A stretch of DNA of 29,566 nt from DASXBJ01 sp036491755 (GTDB taxonomy: Bacteria; Chloroflexota; Dormibacteria; Dormibacterales; Dormibacteraceae), in NCBI GenBank assembly GCA_036491755.1, contig DASXBJ010000104.1, positions 1 to 29,566 on the forward strand. Reading direction: 5' to 3'. The translations under genes and the position numbers were made by a program. Position 1 is the first letter of the stretch. The number at the start of each line of letters is the position of its first letter. The notes beneath the pieces are model-generated. The model worked only from the letters and a program-made list of their open reading frames with translations, was not told the DNA's origin and searched no databases. Positions 1-8,470 of the stretch are shown here, piece after piece.

Positions 1-2895
1 CCCGCTTCCATTGCCTCCACTCCCGGTGGTTGCGGACGGCCAGGCGACCACGGTCGACGTCACGCTGGGCATCGGGGGCCGAGTCGAGCTGACGGCGTCC
101 AGTGCCGGCTGCCGCTCAGGTTCGGGATCGGCCGCGATTGCCGGCTCGGGCATGGCCTCGGCCGGCGCCGAGGCTTCCTGATCCCAGCTGCCCATGGCCT
201 CCACGAGGGCCTCCCGTTCAGCTCCAGAGGCAACCGCGGCCTCGGCAGGCTCGGGTTCCGGCTCGGAGGGCGACGCATCGAGCTCGGCCATGGCCTGCGC
301 CGGCTCCGGCTCGGATTCGGGTGCCGGCTCGGTTCCGGCTGCGACCGGCTCGGCCCCAACCGGCTCGGGCGCAGGGGCCGGCGCCTCCATCTCGGGGCCA
401 GGCTCGATCGCCGGCTCCGCCCACGGCGCCGGAGCCTCCACCTCTTCGTCCGCCGCCTCAGGCTGGTCCGCCGTCGCGGGCTCGTCCACCGTCTGCGGCG
501 CCGCAGCCTCGGGTCCGGCGATGATCTCCGGTTCTGAGCCCATGGGCTCGGGGGCCATCCCCGCCGCCTCCGGTGGGGTTTCGGCCATCAGGGCCGGCTC
601 GCCGTCCCGCTCTTCGAGCATTGGCTCCGGCAGCACTGGGAGCGCTTCCGGTTCTGTCAGGGGCGGCTCGATCCCGGATGGCTCGTCCGGCACCTCAGGC
701 TGGAGCACGCCGGGCTCGAGGTCAGCCTCGGCCAGCGTTGCCTCGGCCGCGCCAAAAGGCGCCGGCTCCGGGACCGGCTCAGCAGCCTCCTCGAGCGCGG
801 CGGGCGCCTCCAGGGCCGCCATCTGGGTCGACGACGAGAACGCGATGGTCTTGGCCCACTCGCGATCCGCTGTCGCGGGCACGGGCAGGACCTGCGTCGC
901 CTCCTCGCTGACCCGGTCGACAGGCGCCGTGCCGAGGAAGCGCTCGTACCAGCCCGCGATCCGGCGCAGCCGCTCGACGCGCCTGTCCGGGCGGCCGCTG
1001 CGCGAGAGGTCGTGCGCCTCCTCCGGGAAGCGCACCATCTCGACGGTCTTGCCCAGGAGCCGCAGCGCTCCGAACAGCTCCTCCGATTGCGAGATCGCGC
1101 AGCGCAGGTCCATCTCACCGCACGTCAGCAGGAGCGGGGTTCGGAAGTTGCGCACGTAGCGGATCGGCGAGCGGCGCCACAGCTCGTCGAGATCCGGCCA
1201 GGGCGGCGGCCCGAGCTCGAGCTCCCCCCACAGCACGATGTCGTGCTGCGCGTACTCGCTGACCAGGTTCGAGATCGAGCGCATCGACACGGCCGCCGAG
1301 AACCGATCGGTCTGGCCCAGGATCCAGTTGGTCATGTACCCGCCGTACGAGCCGCCGCCGACGCCCAGGCGGTTGGTGTCGATGTACGCGGTCCGTTCGA
1401 GGATCTGGTCGAGCGAGCTCATCAGGTCCGCGTAGTCCTTGCCGCCCCAATCGCGCACGACCTCGCGCCGGAACAGCTCGCCGTAGCCGTCGGAGCCGCG
1501 CGGGTTCATATAAAAGACGACATAACCCATGCCGGCGAGCACCTGCAGCTCGTGGAAGAAAGCCCAGCCATACTGGCCGTGCGGGCCACCGTGGATCTCC
1601 ATGACCATCGGATGGAGCCGGCCGGCGTCCATGCCCTCCGGCTTCAACACCCAACCCTCCAGCTGCCACCCGTCCGGCGCCGTGAAGTTGTGGTGCTCGG
1701 GCTGGGCGACATATCTTTCGCGCAGCCACGGGTTGAGGTCGGTCAGGCGCGCCTCCGCACCGAGCGTGAGCACGTGCAGCTCTCCCGGTTGATTGGTGTC
1801 GGCCGCGCAGAACGCCAGCACGCCGGAGGCGAAATCGAAGTCATAGATGCGCCTGTGGCCGCCCGCCTCCTCGCGCACGTTGCCCTCGAGGTCGACGGAA
1901 TAGACGCCCGTCACGCCAGGCCCGCTGGCGGAGAAATACAGGCGGTCGCCCTCGGCCGACCAGCAGGTACGCGTACCGTGGCCTGCGCGCATGTCATTGA
2001 TCACGCTGTCGTTCACCCCGCGGTCGAAATCGGAGGTGAGGCAGCGCGGGCCCGCCCCCGTGAGCGGCACGACCCAAAGCCGCTCGAGCAGGCCGGCGTC
2101 GAGGCCGTTCGGCGCGATGAACGCGATCTGGTCGCCGCGCGGCGACCAGATGGGAGAGCTGAGATAAAAGCCGCCGCCGAGGTGCTGACGGTTGCCGCCG
2201 AGGTCGACAAGATAGAGGTTGAGCTCGCGCTTCAGGTCGGCGCCCGGGTCCGCATTGCCGGCCACCACGAGCCTGGTCCCGTCCGGCGACCAATCAAAGC
2301 CAGTCACATCCCAGGCGCCGCTGGTCAGCTTTGTAACGTCGCCGCCGTCGGCCGACACGACGAAGAGGTGATGGTGTCGCCCATCGACGAATCCCAGGCC
2401 GTCGTGCTTGTAGTCCAGGCGGCGGACCACGCGGGCCACCGGCGAGCGCCGGGTCTGCTCTCGCCCCTCAGGTGGCCTTGGGTCGTCGACCACACCGCCC
2501 GGGTCCGAAGGCACCATGCCGATGAACGCGACACGGCTACCGTCAGGCGACCAGGCTGGCGAGGAAACGCCCTCCGCGATAGCGCTGAGCTGCGTGGTTT
2601 GACCGGTGGAGAGTTCGGTGACGAACAATTGGTCGGACGGCCCAACCCGGCTGATGAAGGCGAGGCGCCGGCCGTCGGGAGCCCACTCGGGCGAGTGGTC
2701 GCGGCGGGCGCTGGCCGTGGGCTCGAGGGGGTCCGGGTCGAGCAGGCGGCGGACCACGATCCGGCTGCGGTTTTGCCTCGAGGACGCGTCTGCCCAGCTG
2801 ACCTGGTACGCGACTCTTTCGCCGTCCCGGCTCAGCCGAACGTGGTCGATCCAGCGAAATCGATAAAGATCTTCAGGGACTATCGGGCCCGCCAT
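1..2895 (-). CDS. S9 family serine peptidase (prolyl oligopeptidase/acylaminoacyl-peptidase type) with long Pro/Glu/Ala tail, partial at the C-terminus
   Basis: The N-terminal ~390 residues show beta-propeller-like repeats (WSPDG-type blades such as PEWAPDGRRLAF, AWSPDGSRVAF and DWSPDGTRLVV). An alpha/beta-hydrolase peptidase S9 domain follows. The oxyanion-region motif EIHGGPHGQYG, the nucleophile motif GGGSYGGYM (Ser516), Asp596 in GEMDLRC and His628 in PEEAHDL form the expected triad. The family cleaves short peptides or acylated N-termini, usually in the cytoplasm. The enzyme domain ends near residue 655. A low-complexity tail rich in PEP, EPA and EAA runs for more than 300 further residues and turns Ser/Gly-rich (TTGSGGNGSG) at the window edge, so the true C-terminus is not seen. 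ATG 2895 is the first start after an in-frame stop at 2911-2913. No strong SD is visible. The gene diverges from the oxidoreductase at 2951. Confidence 0.93.
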   Translation of the reverse strand, partial: MAGPIVPEDLYRFRWIDHVRLSRDGERVAYQVSWADASSRQNRSRIVVRRLLDPDPLEPTASARRDHSPEWAPDGRRLAFISRVGPSDQLFVTELSTGQTTQLSAIAEGVSSPAWSPDGSRVAFIGMVPSDPGGVVDDPRPPEGREQTRRSPVARVVRRLDYKHDGLGFVDGRHHHLFVVSADGGDVTKLTSGAWDVTGFDWSPDGTRLVVAGNADPGADLKRELNLYLVDLGGNRQHLGGGFYLSSPIWSPRGDQIAFIAPNGLDAGLLERLWVVPLTGAGPRCLTSDFDRGVNDSVINDMRAGHGTRTCWSAEGDRLYFSASGPGVTGVYSVDLEGNVREEAGGHRRIYDFDFASGVLAFCAADTNQPGELHVLTLGAEARLTDLNPWLRERYVAQPEHHNFTAPDGWQLEGWVLKPEGMDAGRLHPMVMEIHGGPHGQYGWAFFHELQVLAGMGYVVFYMNPRGSDGYGELFRREVVRDWGGKDYADLMSSLDQILERTAYIDTNRLGVGGGSYGGYMTNWILGQTDRFSAAVSMRSISNLVSEYAQHDIVLWGELELGPPPWPDLDELWRRSPIRYVRNFRTPLLLTCGEMDLRCAISQSEELFGALRLLGKTVEMVRFPEEAHDLSRSGRPDRRVERLRRIAGWYERFLGTAPVDRVSEEATQVLPVPATADREWAKTIAFSSSTQMAALEAPAALEEAAEPVPEPAPFGAAEATLAEADLEPGVLQPEVPDEPSGIEPPLTEPEALPVLPEPMLEERDGEPALMAETPPEAAGMAPEPMGSEPEIIAGPEAAAPQTVDEPATADQPEAADEEVEAPAPWAEPAIEPGPEMEAPAPAPEPVGAEPVAAGTEPAPESEPEPAQAMAELDASPSEPEPEPAEAAVASGAEREALVEAMGSWDQEASAPAEAMPEPAIAADPEPERQPALDAVSSTRPPMPSVTSTVVAWPSATTGSGGNGSG

Positions 2896-2950
2896 GCCGT
2901 TTTGAGGATGCTATCAGCAGCGCCGTATCTTTCCCGGGTAAAGCTTTGAA
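2896..2950. promoter_or_regulatory. Divergent promoter region between S9 peptidase and molybdopterin oxidoreductase
   Basis: The 55 bp between the two start codons must hold both promoters. On the + strand TTGAGG (2902-2907) and TATCTT (2926-2931) are 18 bp apart, a plausible -35/-10 pair giving a leader of about 13-22 nt. On the - strand TAGCAT lies about 12 nt upstream of the peptidase ATG. These are matches by eye only. Confidence 0.35.
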
Positions 2951-4450
2951 GTGAACGGGATGACCCGGCGCCAGGCGGCGGTTCGCGGATTCGGTTGGGG
3001 ATGCATGGCCGGGATCGCCCTGGTCGCCCTCATGTACCTGGCCGCCCTCGTCCTCGGGCTGCGCCCGCTGCCGCAGCTCCTCAACCAGCCGATCCTCTCG
3101 CTGATGCCGGGGTTCGTCTTCGGTTTCCTGATCGACACCCTGCAGCACGCGGGCAAGGTTGTGGAGGAGGCCGGGCTGATCGTGGCCATGATCGCCGGCC
3201 TCGGCGTGCTGGGCGCCGCGGCGGCCATCGGCGGCCTGCGCTGGTCCTCTCAATACATTCCCCTGGCGTTCGCGGGGATCGGGTGGATCGTGGTGGTGGC
3301 CGTTCTGCTGCCGATCAGCGGCGTGGGCTTCCTCGGGCTGAACGACGGGCCGACCACCGCGATCGTATGGGCCGCCCTCTTCGCCGTCTACGGAGTGATC
3401 CTGCAGATGGGGTTCACCCCGGCGGGCGCCACCGACGGCGGCCGTCGCCGGCTGCTGAGCTCTGTGCCGCTCACCATCGGCGCCGTGAGCGTGGCGGTGC
3501 TCGCCTACCGGCTCGTGCCAGGCTGGTACGCCGCCATCTTCAACGCGCCAGAGGCGGCGCTGAAAGGCTTGTCGCCGGAGATCACGCCAGTCGGCAACTT
3601 CTACATCGTCTCCAAGAACTTCACCGACCCGGTGATCGATGGGAAGAGCTGGAGCCTGCGGCTGGGCGGCCTGGTGAACAAGCCAATGACGCTGACGCTC
3701 GACCAGCTGCGGGCCCTGCCTGCGGTGACGCAGTACGTGACCCTGGAGTGCATCAGCAACAACGTTGGCGGCGCGCTGATGAGCACTGGATCATTCACCG
3801 GCGTCCGGCTGAGCGACCTCATGAATCTCGTTACGCCTGGTGCCCGCGGCCACTGGGTCGCGTTCACAGCGATCGACGGCTACACCGAGAGCCTCGCTCT
3901 CGACCTGGTGATGAGCTCTCCCGAAATACTCGTGGCATATGCGCTCGACGGCGCGCCACTCCCCACAGGGCACGGCTTTCCCGCCCGGATGGTCATCCCC
4001 GGCCACTACGGCATGAAAGGACCGAAATGGCTGGGCCAGATCAATCTGGCTGAACAGGAGACCCGCGGTTACTGGGAGCAGCAGGGCTGGGACCACAACG
4101 CGCTGGTCAGGACGACGTCCCGCCTCGACAACCCCGTGGATGGCGACATCGTCAAGCTTGGAACCGTCACGCTCGCCGGGGTCGCATTCGCGGGCACGCG
4201 CGGGATAAGCAAGGTGGAGTACAGCACCGATGGCGGGTCGACCTGGAGCGCAGCGCTAATCAACGCTCCGCTTTCGCAGTACACGTGGGTCCTGTGGCAG
4301 GCGGCCTGGACGCCGGCCTCCGAAGGCGCGTACACCCTGGCCGTCAGGGCCACCGACGGAACCGGCGCGCTGCAGGCGGATTCCACAGCGGCGAGCTACC
4401 CCAGCGGCGCCACCGGCTACCACAAGATCGGGATCAGCGTCAGCCGCTAG
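2951..4450 (+). CDS. Membrane-anchored molybdopterin-dependent oxidoreductase (sulfite oxidase/YedY-like)
   Basis: Residues ~15-190 hold about six hydrophobic segments (for example GIALVALMYLAALVLGL and IGWIVVVAVLLPISG). The second half is an oxidoreductase molybdopterin-binding domain, residues ~210-385. Cys267 in TLECISNNVGG sits where sulfite-oxidase-family enzymes ligate molybdenum, and RMVIPGHYGMKGPKWL is the typical family block. The C-terminus (KVEYSTDGGSTWSAAL, ~415-495) resembles the Mo-co dimerisation domain, an Ig-like fold. It probably performs a two-electron oxidation or reduction on the outer face of the membrane; substrate unknown. GTG 2951 is the longest start and ATG 2960 is equally possible. 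The end overlaps the convergent hydrolase by 11 bp. No heme-binding partner gene is adjacent, so the electron partner is not evident. Confidence 0.88.
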   Translation: MNGMTRRQAAVRGFGWGCMAGIALVALMYLAALVLGLRPLPQLLNQPILSLMPGFVFGFLIDTLQHAGKVVEEAGLIVAMIAGLGVLGAAAAIGGLRWSSQYIPLAFAGIGWIVVVAVLLPISGVGFLGLNDGPTTAIVWAALFAVYGVILQMGFTPAGATDGGRRRLLSSVPLTIGAVSVAVLAYRLVPGWYAAIFNAPEAALKGLSPEITPVGNFYIVSKNFTDPVIDGKSWSLRLGGLVNKPMTLTLDQLRALPAVTQYVTLECISNNVGGALMSTGSFTGVRLSDLMNLVTPGARGHWVAFTAIDGYTESLALDLVMSSPEILVAYALDGAPLPTGHGFPARMVIPGHYGMKGPKWLGQINLAEQETRGYWEQQGWDHNALVRTTSRLDNPVDGDIVKLGTVTLAGVAFAGTRGISKVEYSTDGGSTWSAALINAPLSQYTWVLWQAAWTPASEGAYTLAVRATDGTGALQADSTAASYPSGATGYHKIGISVSR

Positions 4451-5324
4451 ACCGATCCAGCAGCTCCTGGACGATCTCCTGGTCGTGGACCAGCGAGGCA
4501 AAGTGGCCTTCTCCGCGCCACACGTGCATCTCGGCATGCCGAAGCTTCGCCGCGACACGGCGGGCCGCGGACAGCGGTGCGTTCTTGTCGTCCTCGGAAT
4601 GCCACCACCTCACCGACGCCGTCACGTCTTGAGGTTCGAAGTCCCAGGGCAAATGCATCGCGAGCGACTCGTCCGCCCAGCCCTCGGCACCCTGGCGCAG
4701 AGTCTCGGCGAGGTTGGTGCGCGATAGGCGCTGCCATGCCGGATCTTCCATGATCGCCCGGTCTGTCGCCGGCGCGTCGTGCAGCACCCCCCGCATCCCC
4801 TCGTCGCCGAGGAGTCGCAACCGCACCGGCGCCAGGAGCTCGTACAGCGCCTGCCACCCCTTCTCAGCTGCCGCGTAGCCCTCGGCGTTGATGCCCACGA
4901 GCTGGTCGACCTCGTCCGGCGCCAGGGGCGCGGCGCCGACCACGACGGTCACGGCCGAGATCCTGTCGGGGTGGCGCGCCGCGATGGCCAGCGCGTGAGG
5001 CCCGCCTCCGCTGGTGCCCATGACCGGGACCCGGTCGAGACCCTGGTCGTCGAGCAGCGCCACCAGGTCGTCGGTGATGTCGGCGATCCCGCGACCGGGC
5101 TTGCGGGTCGATCCGCCGTATCCGGGACGGTCGGCCTGGAGATAGCGAACCCCCAGCTCACGCTGGATCGCCGGGTTGTGGTTTCGCATCAGCCTCGATG
5201 CGGGCGTCCCCTGGAGGCGCAGCACCGGCGTCCCGCCACGATCGCCCCACCAGCGCCAGGCCAGCACGCGGCCGTCCGGCAGCTCGAGTCGGCCGTCCTC
5301 GTACGCGATGCCATCTTCGGTCAT
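4440..5324 (-). CDS. Alpha/beta hydrolase
   Basis: This is a typical alpha/beta hydrolase of 294 residues. The nucleophile elbow VMGTSGGGPHAL carries Ser105. The acid is probably within the WWHSEDDKNAP loop, and the base is the His of RGEGHFASL. The oxyanion motif reads LQGTPASR, where most relatives have HG. Substrate cannot be read from sequence. ATG 5324 is chosen because AAGGA lies about 9 nt upstream. ATG 5342 is an alternative that overlaps the fixC stop as ATGA. Either start implies translational coupling behind fixC. The 3' end overlaps the convergent oxidoreductase gene. Confidence 0.87.
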   Translation of the reverse strand: MTEDGIAYEDGRLELPDGRVLAWRWWGDRGGTPVLRLQGTPASRLMRNHNPAIQRELGVRYLQADRPGYGGSTRKPGRGIADITDDLVALLDDQGLDRVPVMGTSGGGPHALAIAARHPDRISAVTVVVGAAPLAPDEVDQLVGINAEGYAAAEKGWQALYELLAPVRLRLLGDEGMRGVLHDAPATDRAIMEDPAWQRLSRTNLAETLRQGAEGWADESLAMHLPWDFEPQDVTASVRWWHSEDDKNAPLSAARRVAAKLRHAEMHVWRGEGHFASLVHDQEIVQELLDRSSG

Positions 5325-5338
5325 GAGAGGGGATTCCT

Positions 5339-6652
5339 TCATTTCATTGTCCACAGCGCTTTCACGGTGTCCCAACCCATCCGGAACGCGCCCTCCTTGC
5401 GAATCATTTTCACGATGGTCGACTGCTTCTCCCACTTCGAGCGCCCGTCGACGCGGAAGAACTCGTCGAGCGCGCGGTCCGCGACCTGCGGGTACTTCGT
5501 CAGCATCTGCGGGTTGTGCTCGAGAAGCGGCACCGCGCCGTCGTATTTCTTCATGTCGGCCATGATCCAGGAGTGGTCGAGGCGACCCTTGTACTCGGCC
5601 AGCCTGCGCTCCGAGAAGTCGCCCGCCTCCTTGGCGTGAATCACGGTCTGGCCCGCCAGTCGTCCGGACTCCATCGCGAGGTTGGACCCTTCGCGGTGGA
5701 CGGGGTTGGACAGCATCGCGGCGTCCCCGCAGACCAGGTAGCCGGGCCCATACACCTTCGGAATGCCCCGATGGCCGCCCTCAGGAATCAGGTGCGCGAG
5801 GTACTCCACCGTCTCGGCGCCGCGCAGAAGAGGCTTGACAGCAGGGTGGTTCTTGAAGTGCTCCATCAGGTCGTTGGGGCTGCGCAGCGTCTGGTTGAAC
5901 TCGCTGAGCAGCGCGCCCCCGCCAACTGAGAGCGTGTCTTTGTTGGTGTAGACGAACATGAAGCCGGACATGCCCATCGTGGAGTCACCGAAGCACTCGA
6001 TGGTGCAGCCTTCGCCGGGGTCGCAGTTGAACCGCTCCTCGATCAGACCCGCGTCGAGCTGCATGATCTCCTTGACCGCCATCGCGACCTCGTTCGGGCG
6101 CAGCTTGCGGCGCAGAGGTTTGCCTTCGATGAGAGTCTTCTCCAGCAGGCCCGCGCCGAGCCCGATGCCCTCGCATACGATCACGACCTCGGCGTAGAGG
6201 TCGTCGCCGCGGCCGGTGCCCACTCCGACGACGCGGCCGTTCTTGACGATGAGGCGATCCACCACCGTCTCCGGCACCACCATCGCGCCGGCCTTCTCCG
6301 CCTGCTCCGCGAACCACGCGTCAAAGCGGGCGCGAAGCACGGAGTAGGAGTGCGGGTGGGCGCGATTGCGCAGGTTCTTGTAATCGATGCCGATCGCCGC
6401 CTCGGGGGTCATGATCCAGCGCCGCTCTTCGATGATCGGCCGCTCGAGGGGAGCCTGCTTCCAGTCCTCCCCTACGATCTCTTCGAGGTAGTGGTTGTAG
6501 AGGATGCCGCCCATGACGTTTTTGGACCCGGGCTTGACGCCGCGCTCGAGCAGCGCGACCTGTAGCCCGGCCTTCGCCATCGTGATCGCGGCCGCGGAGC
6601 CCGCCGGTCCTGCCCCGACCACAACCGCGTCGAATTTCTCCTCGTCACCCAT
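5339..6652 (-). CDS. fixC: FixC-type electron-transfer flavoprotein:quinone oxidoreductase (FAD-dependent)
   Basis: The 437-residue length matches FixC. The N-terminus carries the FAD Rossmann motif VVVGAGPAGSAAA (residues ~10-22) and the acidic residue ending ALLER. Other FixC blocks are KNVMGGILYNH, YSVLRARFDAWF, VYTNKDTLSVG, HFKNHPAVKPLL, the second FAD site YLVCGDAAML, and a C-terminus like KYPQVADRALDEFF. FixC passes electrons between ETF (FixAB) and quinone or ferredoxin partners. Here fixA, fixB and fixX are absent from the window, so the partner is unknown. A geranylgeranyl-reductase-like role is a less likely alternative. The gene starts 9 bp from the divergent coaE and is followed directly by the hydrolase. 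Confidence 0.88.
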   Translation of the reverse strand: MGDEEKFDAVVVGAGPAGSAAAITMAKAGLQVALLERGVKPGSKNVMGGILYNHYLEEIVGEDWKQAPLERPIIEERRWIMTPEAAIGIDYKNLRNRAHPHSYSVLRARFDAWFAEQAEKAGAMVVPETVVDRLIVKNGRVVGVGTGRGDDLYAEVVIVCEGIGLGAGLLEKTLIEGKPLRRKLRPNEVAMAVKEIMQLDAGLIEERFNCDPGEGCTIECFGDSTMGMSGFMFVYTNKDTLSVGGGALLSEFNQTLRSPNDLMEHFKNHPAVKPLLRGAETVEYLAHLIPEGGHRGIPKVYGPGYLVCGDAAMLSNPVHREGSNLAMESGRLAGQTVIHAKEAGDFSERRLAEYKGRLDHSWIMADMKKYDGAVPLLEHNPQMLTKYPQVADRALDEFFRVDGRSKWEKQSTIVKMIRKEGAFRMGWDTVKALWTMK

Positions 6653-6661
6653 CCACGCCAA

Positions 6662-7255
6662 TTGAAGCTCATCGGGCTGACCGGCGGCGCCGGGTCGGGC
6701 AAGTCGACCGTCGACGGCATGCTGCGCGACCTCGGCGCGACGGTGATCGATGCCGACCAAGCCGCGCACGCGGCGTACGCGCCGGGCAGCCGCGGCTTCG
6801 ATGCGGTCGTGCGTGAGTTCGGGGCGGGGTTCGTGCGAGACGGACAGATCGACCGCGCGCGCCTGGGCGAGCTGGTTTTCGGCGACGCTGACGCCCGGCG
6901 CCGCCTCAACGACATCGTCCATCCCCTTGTCCGCGAATGGATGGCCGCGCGCACCGCGGAGGCCGCTTTGGCAGGCGCGCAATTGGTCGTGCAGGATGTG
7001 CCGCTGCTGTTCGAGAACGGGCTCGAGCGCCTTTACGAGATGGTCCTGGTGGTCTATGTGCCAGAGGTCGTTCAGCTCAGGCGGCTGGTCGATGGGCGCG
7101 GGATCAGCGAGGCAAGAGCTAAGGCCATGATCGCCGCTCAGATGCCAATCGAGCAGAAGCGCCTCCTGGCGCACCACGTGATCGACAACAGCGGGAGCCG
7201 GGAGGCGACAGCCCAGCGCGTCAGGTGGCTCTGGGACACGGTTCTCGTCAGATGA
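6662..7255 (+). CDS. coaE: Dephospho-CoA kinase
   Basis: CoaE phosphorylates the 3'-hydroxyl of dephospho-CoA, the last step of CoA synthesis, in the cytoplasm. The P-loop GLTGGAGSGKST begins at residue 5, exactly where CoaE proteins place it, and this supports the TTG start at 6662. Further motifs are VIDADQAAH, the FGDADARRRLNDIVHPLV block, QDVPLLFENGLE, and the C-terminal IDNSGSREATAQRV typical of the family. Length 197 aa is normal. The start is only 9 bp from the divergent fixC start and has no visible SD. The 3' end overlaps the convergent racemase gene by 8 bp. Confidence 0.95.
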   Translation: MKLIGLTGGAGSGKSTVDGMLRDLGATVIDADQAAHAAYAPGSRGFDAVVREFGAGFVRDGQIDRARLGELVFGDADARRRLNDIVHPLVREWMAARTAEAALAGAQLVVQDVPLLFENGLERLYEMVLVVYVPEVVQLRRLVDGRGISEARAKAMIAAQMPIEQKRLLAHHVIDNSGSREATAQRVRWLWDTVLVR

Positions 7256-8402
7256 TGCCCTGGCCCAGCAGCTCCTGGTAGCGGGCCACATCGAGCCCCA
7301 GCTCGGCCAGGACCTCGGCCGTGTCCTCACCCAGGCCGGGAGCGTCATTGCGGAGCCAGTCGTGTCGCATCCGGATGGCCGGGCTCACCTGGGTCCCGCC
7401 GCCACCCTCAACCTCGACCACGAGCCCTCGGGCGACGACCTGAGGGTGGGCCGCGACCTCGTCGATGTCCAGCACAGGCTCGCAGCAGGCGTCGAGGGGG
7501 GCGAGCTCCTCCGCCCACTGGTCGCGGGTGCGCGATTTGAAGATCTCCTCCATCGCGCGGTGGACGGCTTCGCCCTGGGGTCCCGCGGCGAGCTGCTGGT
7601 CGACGAGCTCCGGCTTGCCGAGCGCGTTGCAGAGCGCCATCCAGAACTTGGGCTCGAGGGCGGCCACGCTGTAGAAGCCGCCATCCTTGCAGGCGTAGAC
7701 GCGGTAGCACGCATACCGGCCCGCGAGCCGCTGGTCTCCCCTGGCCACATCCTCGCCGGCGGCGCGCGCGGCGAAAACAAGCGCAAGCCAGCTGACCACA
7801 CCGTCCATCATCGAGGCGTCGATCCAGCGGCCCTCGCCGCCCCTGGCGACGCCGAGCAGCGCGCCGAGGATCGCCACGGCCGGCTGGAGGCCTCCGCCCC
7901 CGATGTCGGCGACCTGGACCGACAGTGGCGTGGGCGGCCCGTCAGCCTGCCCGTTGAGGCCGAGGGCGCCGGCCGTCGCCATGTAGTTGAGGTCGTGGCC
8001 GGCGCGCTTGGCGAAGGGGCCATCCTGCCCGTAGCCGGTGATGGAGCACATGACCAGGCGTGGATTTCGCGCGTGCAGCAGCTCCCAGCCCAGGCCGAGC
8101 CGGGCCATCACGCCGGGGCGGTTGCCTTCGACCAGCACATCGGCCCGATCGACGAGGCGGAGCAGCAGCTCATGGCCGATCTCGGTCTTGAGGTTCAGCG
8201 TCACGCTGCGCTTGTTTCGATTCAGGGCGTTGAAGAGAGCGCTCTGTCCGTTGACCAGCGGGGGAGTCCAGCGCATGTAGTCGCCGCTTCCGGGCTCCTC
8301 GATCTTGATCACGTCCGCCCCCATGTCGGCCAGCTGCATCGTGCAGAAGGCGCCCGGCAGCAGCCTTGTGAGATCGAGCACTCGGATCCCGGTCAGCGGC
8401 AT
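7248..8402 (-). CDS. CoA-transferase family III protein, alpha-methylacyl-CoA racemase-like
   Basis: The protein is a CaiB/BaiF fold of 384 residues. It opens with LTGIRVLDLTRLLPGAFCTMQLADMGADVIKIE and has NRNKRSVTLNLK and VLVEGNRPGVMARLGLG. The racemase-type catalytic pair known from M. tuberculosis MCR/AMACR appears to be present: His136 in GHDLNYMA and Asp166 in ADIGGGG. That favours interconversion of 2-methylacyl-CoA epimers (branched-chain fatty acid breakdown) over CoA transfer such as formyl-CoA transferase. ATG 8402 is chosen because MPLTGIRVLDL is the usual family N-terminus. GTG 8441 would add 13 residues. It faces the 180-aa unknown gene across 68 bp. Confidence 0.88.
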   Translation of the reverse strand: MPLTGIRVLDLTRLLPGAFCTMQLADMGADVIKIEEPGSGDYMRWTPPLVNGQSALFNALNRNKRSVTLNLKTEIGHELLLRLVDRADVLVEGNRPGVMARLGLGWELLHARNPRLVMCSITGYGQDGPFAKRAGHDLNYMATAGALGLNGQADGPPTPLSVQVADIGGGGLQPAVAILGALLGVARGGEGRWIDASMMDGVVSWLALVFAARAAGEDVARGDQRLAGRYACYRVYACKDGGFYSVAALEPKFWMALCNALGKPELVDQQLAAGPQGEAVHRAMEEIFKSRTRDQWAEELAPLDACCEPVLDIDEVAAHPQVVARGLVVEVEGGGGTQVSPAIRMRHDWLRNDAPGLGEDTAEVLAELGLDVARYQELLGQGII

Positions 8403-8470
8403 CGAGATCAATTCTGGTGGGAAGCAGGTTGCGCGGGACACATTTCAGCGCCCCCGTGCGTTAATACGGC
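8403..8470. promoter_or_regulatory. Divergent promoter region with TTAATA/TATTAA core
   Basis: The sequence GTTAATAC (8460-8467) reads TAATAC on + and GTATTAAC on -, so both strands present a -10-like hexamer. On + the predicted start of transcription falls at or just after ATG 8471 (leaderless or nearly so). On - it leaves a leader of about 50 nt before ATG 8402. Inferred by eye. Confidence 0.35.

Noticed and set aside
194..1159. A + strand frame encoding a Ser/Gly/Ala-rich protein
   Set aside because: It is the complement of the Pro/Glu/Ala-rich tail. The low complexity carries over to both strands, and the minus frame is continuous with the peptidase.
1012..2949. A long open frame on the + strand (645 codons) opposite the S9 peptidase
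   Set aside because: It is the codon-aligned mirror of the peptidase gene in GC-rich DNA. Its product has no recognisable domain, whereas the minus strand shows a full triad.
5339..7348. Extension of the FixC frame upstream to 7348
   Set aside because: The extra 232 codons run opposite coaE and have no homology-like features. FixC starts naturally at ATG 6652 with its FAD motif.
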